NCBI GenBank assembly: GCA_905182935.1
Contig: CAJJDL010000268.1
Coordinates: forward strand, 1-5,630
Reading direction: 5' to 3'
DNA: 5,630 nucleotides
Origin: an uncultured Nitrospinaceae bacterium
GTDB lineage: Bacteria > Nitrospinota > Nitrospinia > Nitrospinales > VA-1
Both the position numbers and the translations under genes were made by a program. Numbering within the stretch: position 1 is the first letter of the stretch; every line of letters begins with the position of its first letter. Positions 4,776 through 5,630 of the stretch are shown piece by piece. The notes under the pieces were generated by a model, which was not told the DNA's origin, did no database searches, and saw nothing but the letters and a program-made list of their open reading frames with translations.

Positions 4776-5630
4776 ATGATTGATCCTTTACAAGTGTCAG
4801 TAGTAATTCCTGTATTTAACGAGGAGCTCGTTCTGCATGAGTTTTACCGTCGTTTAAAGAAGGAGGCGGAAAGTTGGGGGAAATCATATGAATTATTATT
4901 TGTGGATGATGGAAGCACTGATAACTCATTCGAATTAATGTGCGAATGGGAAAAAAAGGATTCTAATTTACGTATTGTGAAATTTACTAGAAACTTTGGA
5001 CAGCAAGCAGCTGTATTGGCAGGTTTTCGTCAGAGTAGAGGCGATATTATAGTGCAAATTGATTCAGACTTACAAAACCCACCAGAAGAAATAAACCGTT
5101 TGTTAGGTGCTTTCACTGATGAGGTCGATCTTATTGTAACTATTCCACGCAAACGTCGGGATAGTTCACTAAGGGTTATAGGATCAAAGGTTCTTCATTA
5201 TTTTGCGCAGAAATTATTTGGGAATCGTTTTACGTTAAACTTGAGTTCTTTTCGTGCGATGAGGCGAAGTGTTATTGAAAAAATAGAACAATGCCAAGAC
5301 CGGTCACGTTACATGGCGGTATTAATGAGTTGGATGGCAGTCCCAACAGTACATGTTGAGGTTGATCATGATTTAAGGAAAATAGGTCAAACAAAATATG
5401 GAATCCTGCCACTTCTTCGATTAACTTGGGACTTGATTACTGGTTATTCAAACTTTCCATTACGAGTAGTTACTTATTTAGGATTATTTGGCGCGAGTAT
5501 GGGCTTCGCGATAATGATGTTTTTATTGTATCAGCGTTTAGTTGCTGGAATTTTAATTGAAGGATTTGTTGTGTTGTCAGCAGTATTTTCTTTTTTTGCA
5601 GGAGTCCAATTGTTATCTATCGGTTTTCTT
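4776..5630 (+). CDS. Family 2 polyprenyl-phosphate glycosyltransferase, ArnC/GtrB/DPM1-like (partial, runs off window end)
   Basis: The frame is open from ATG 4776 to the last base, giving 285 residues with no stop; full-length relatives are about 300-330, so only a short C-terminus is missing. The GT-A fold starts at once with VSVVIPVFNEE (7-17). The nucleotide-sugar motif is FVDDGSTD (42-49), followed by RNFGQQAAVLAGF (72-84) and the metal/donor motif DSDLQNPPEE (96-105). RKIGQTKYG (201-209) is the usual RxxGxTKY-type segment before the membrane part. Hydrophobic segments at about 231-252 and 262-285 are the two C-terminal transmembrane helices of this subfamily. Members transfer a sugar from a nucleotide donor to undecaprenyl or dolichyl phosphate at the inner face of the membrane; the sugar here is unknown. 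ATG 4776 is the first ATG after an in-frame TAG (4767-4769). The Shine-Dalgarno is weak (GAAAG at 4762-4766). Confidence 0.9.
   Translation, partial: MIDPLQVSVVIPVFNEELVLHEFYRRLKKEAESWGKSYELLFVDDGSTDNSFELMCEWEKKDSNLRIVKFTRNFGQQAAVLAGFRQSRGDIIVQIDSDLQNPPEEINRLLGAFTDEVDLIVTIPRKRRDSSLRVIGSKVLHYFAQKLFGNRFTLNLSSFRAMRRSVIEKIEQCQDRSRYMAVLMSWMAVPTVHVEVDHDLRKIGQTKYGILPLLRLTWDLITGYSNFPLRVVTYLGLFGASMGFAIMMFLLYQRLVAGILIEGFVVLSAVFSFFAGVQLLSIGFL

Noticed and set aside
1..5630. CRISPR array, tRNA, rRNA, insertion sequence or attachment site
   Set aside because: No regularly spaced direct repeats, no tRNA-like cloverleaf, no rRNA signature, no transposase gene and no terminal inverted repeats were seen.

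Overview
The window is an AT-rich stretch of bacterial DNA carrying part of a cell-surface polysaccharide or glycolipid locus, such as O-antigen, capsule or exopolysaccharide. The gene families are a nucleotide-sugar dehydratase/epimerase, a WbqC-family protein, two different radical-SAM enzymes and an ArnC/GtrB-like glycosyltransferase. All are widespread in bacterial glycan clusters and none fixes the taxon. The low GC, short intergenic gaps and sigma70-like promoter fit many bacteria, and I do not assign a genus.

Layout: positions 2-61 hold what looks like the last 19 codons of an upstream gene of unknown function. Positions 62-359 are a non-coding leader of about 300 bases, rich in small inverted repeats. 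From 360 to 4653 four genes lie on the + strand in one tight run: an RmlB-like SDR (360-1370), a WbqC-family protein (start most likely 1385, ending 2098), a radical-SAM protein with a C-terminal Twitch/SPASM-like cysteine set (2098-3216), and a cobalamin-binding-type radical-SAM protein (3229-4653). The junctions are a 14-base gap, a one-base TAATG overlap and a 12-base gap, so this is almost certainly one operon with translational coupling.

A 122-base gap (4654-4775) follows. It contains a near-consensus promoter (TTGATA, 17 bases, TATAAA) with a perfect 11-base palindrome over its -35 box. Downstream is a family 2 polyprenyl-phosphate glycosyltransferase (4776 onward) that runs off the end of the window after 285 codons, so it is partial.

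How the genes may work together (inference): the SDR makes a 4-keto or epimerised nucleotide sugar. One or both radical-SAM enzymes then do difficult chemistry on that sugar or on a linked glycan or lipid, such as dehydrogenation, deoxygenation, epimerisation or C-methylation. WbqC contributes a step whose biochemistry I cannot name. The GT2 enzyme would load a sugar onto a polyprenyl-phosphate carrier in the inner leaflet for export. The most noteworthy point is the adjacent pair of mechanistically different radical-SAM enzymes locked into a four-gene sugar cassette.
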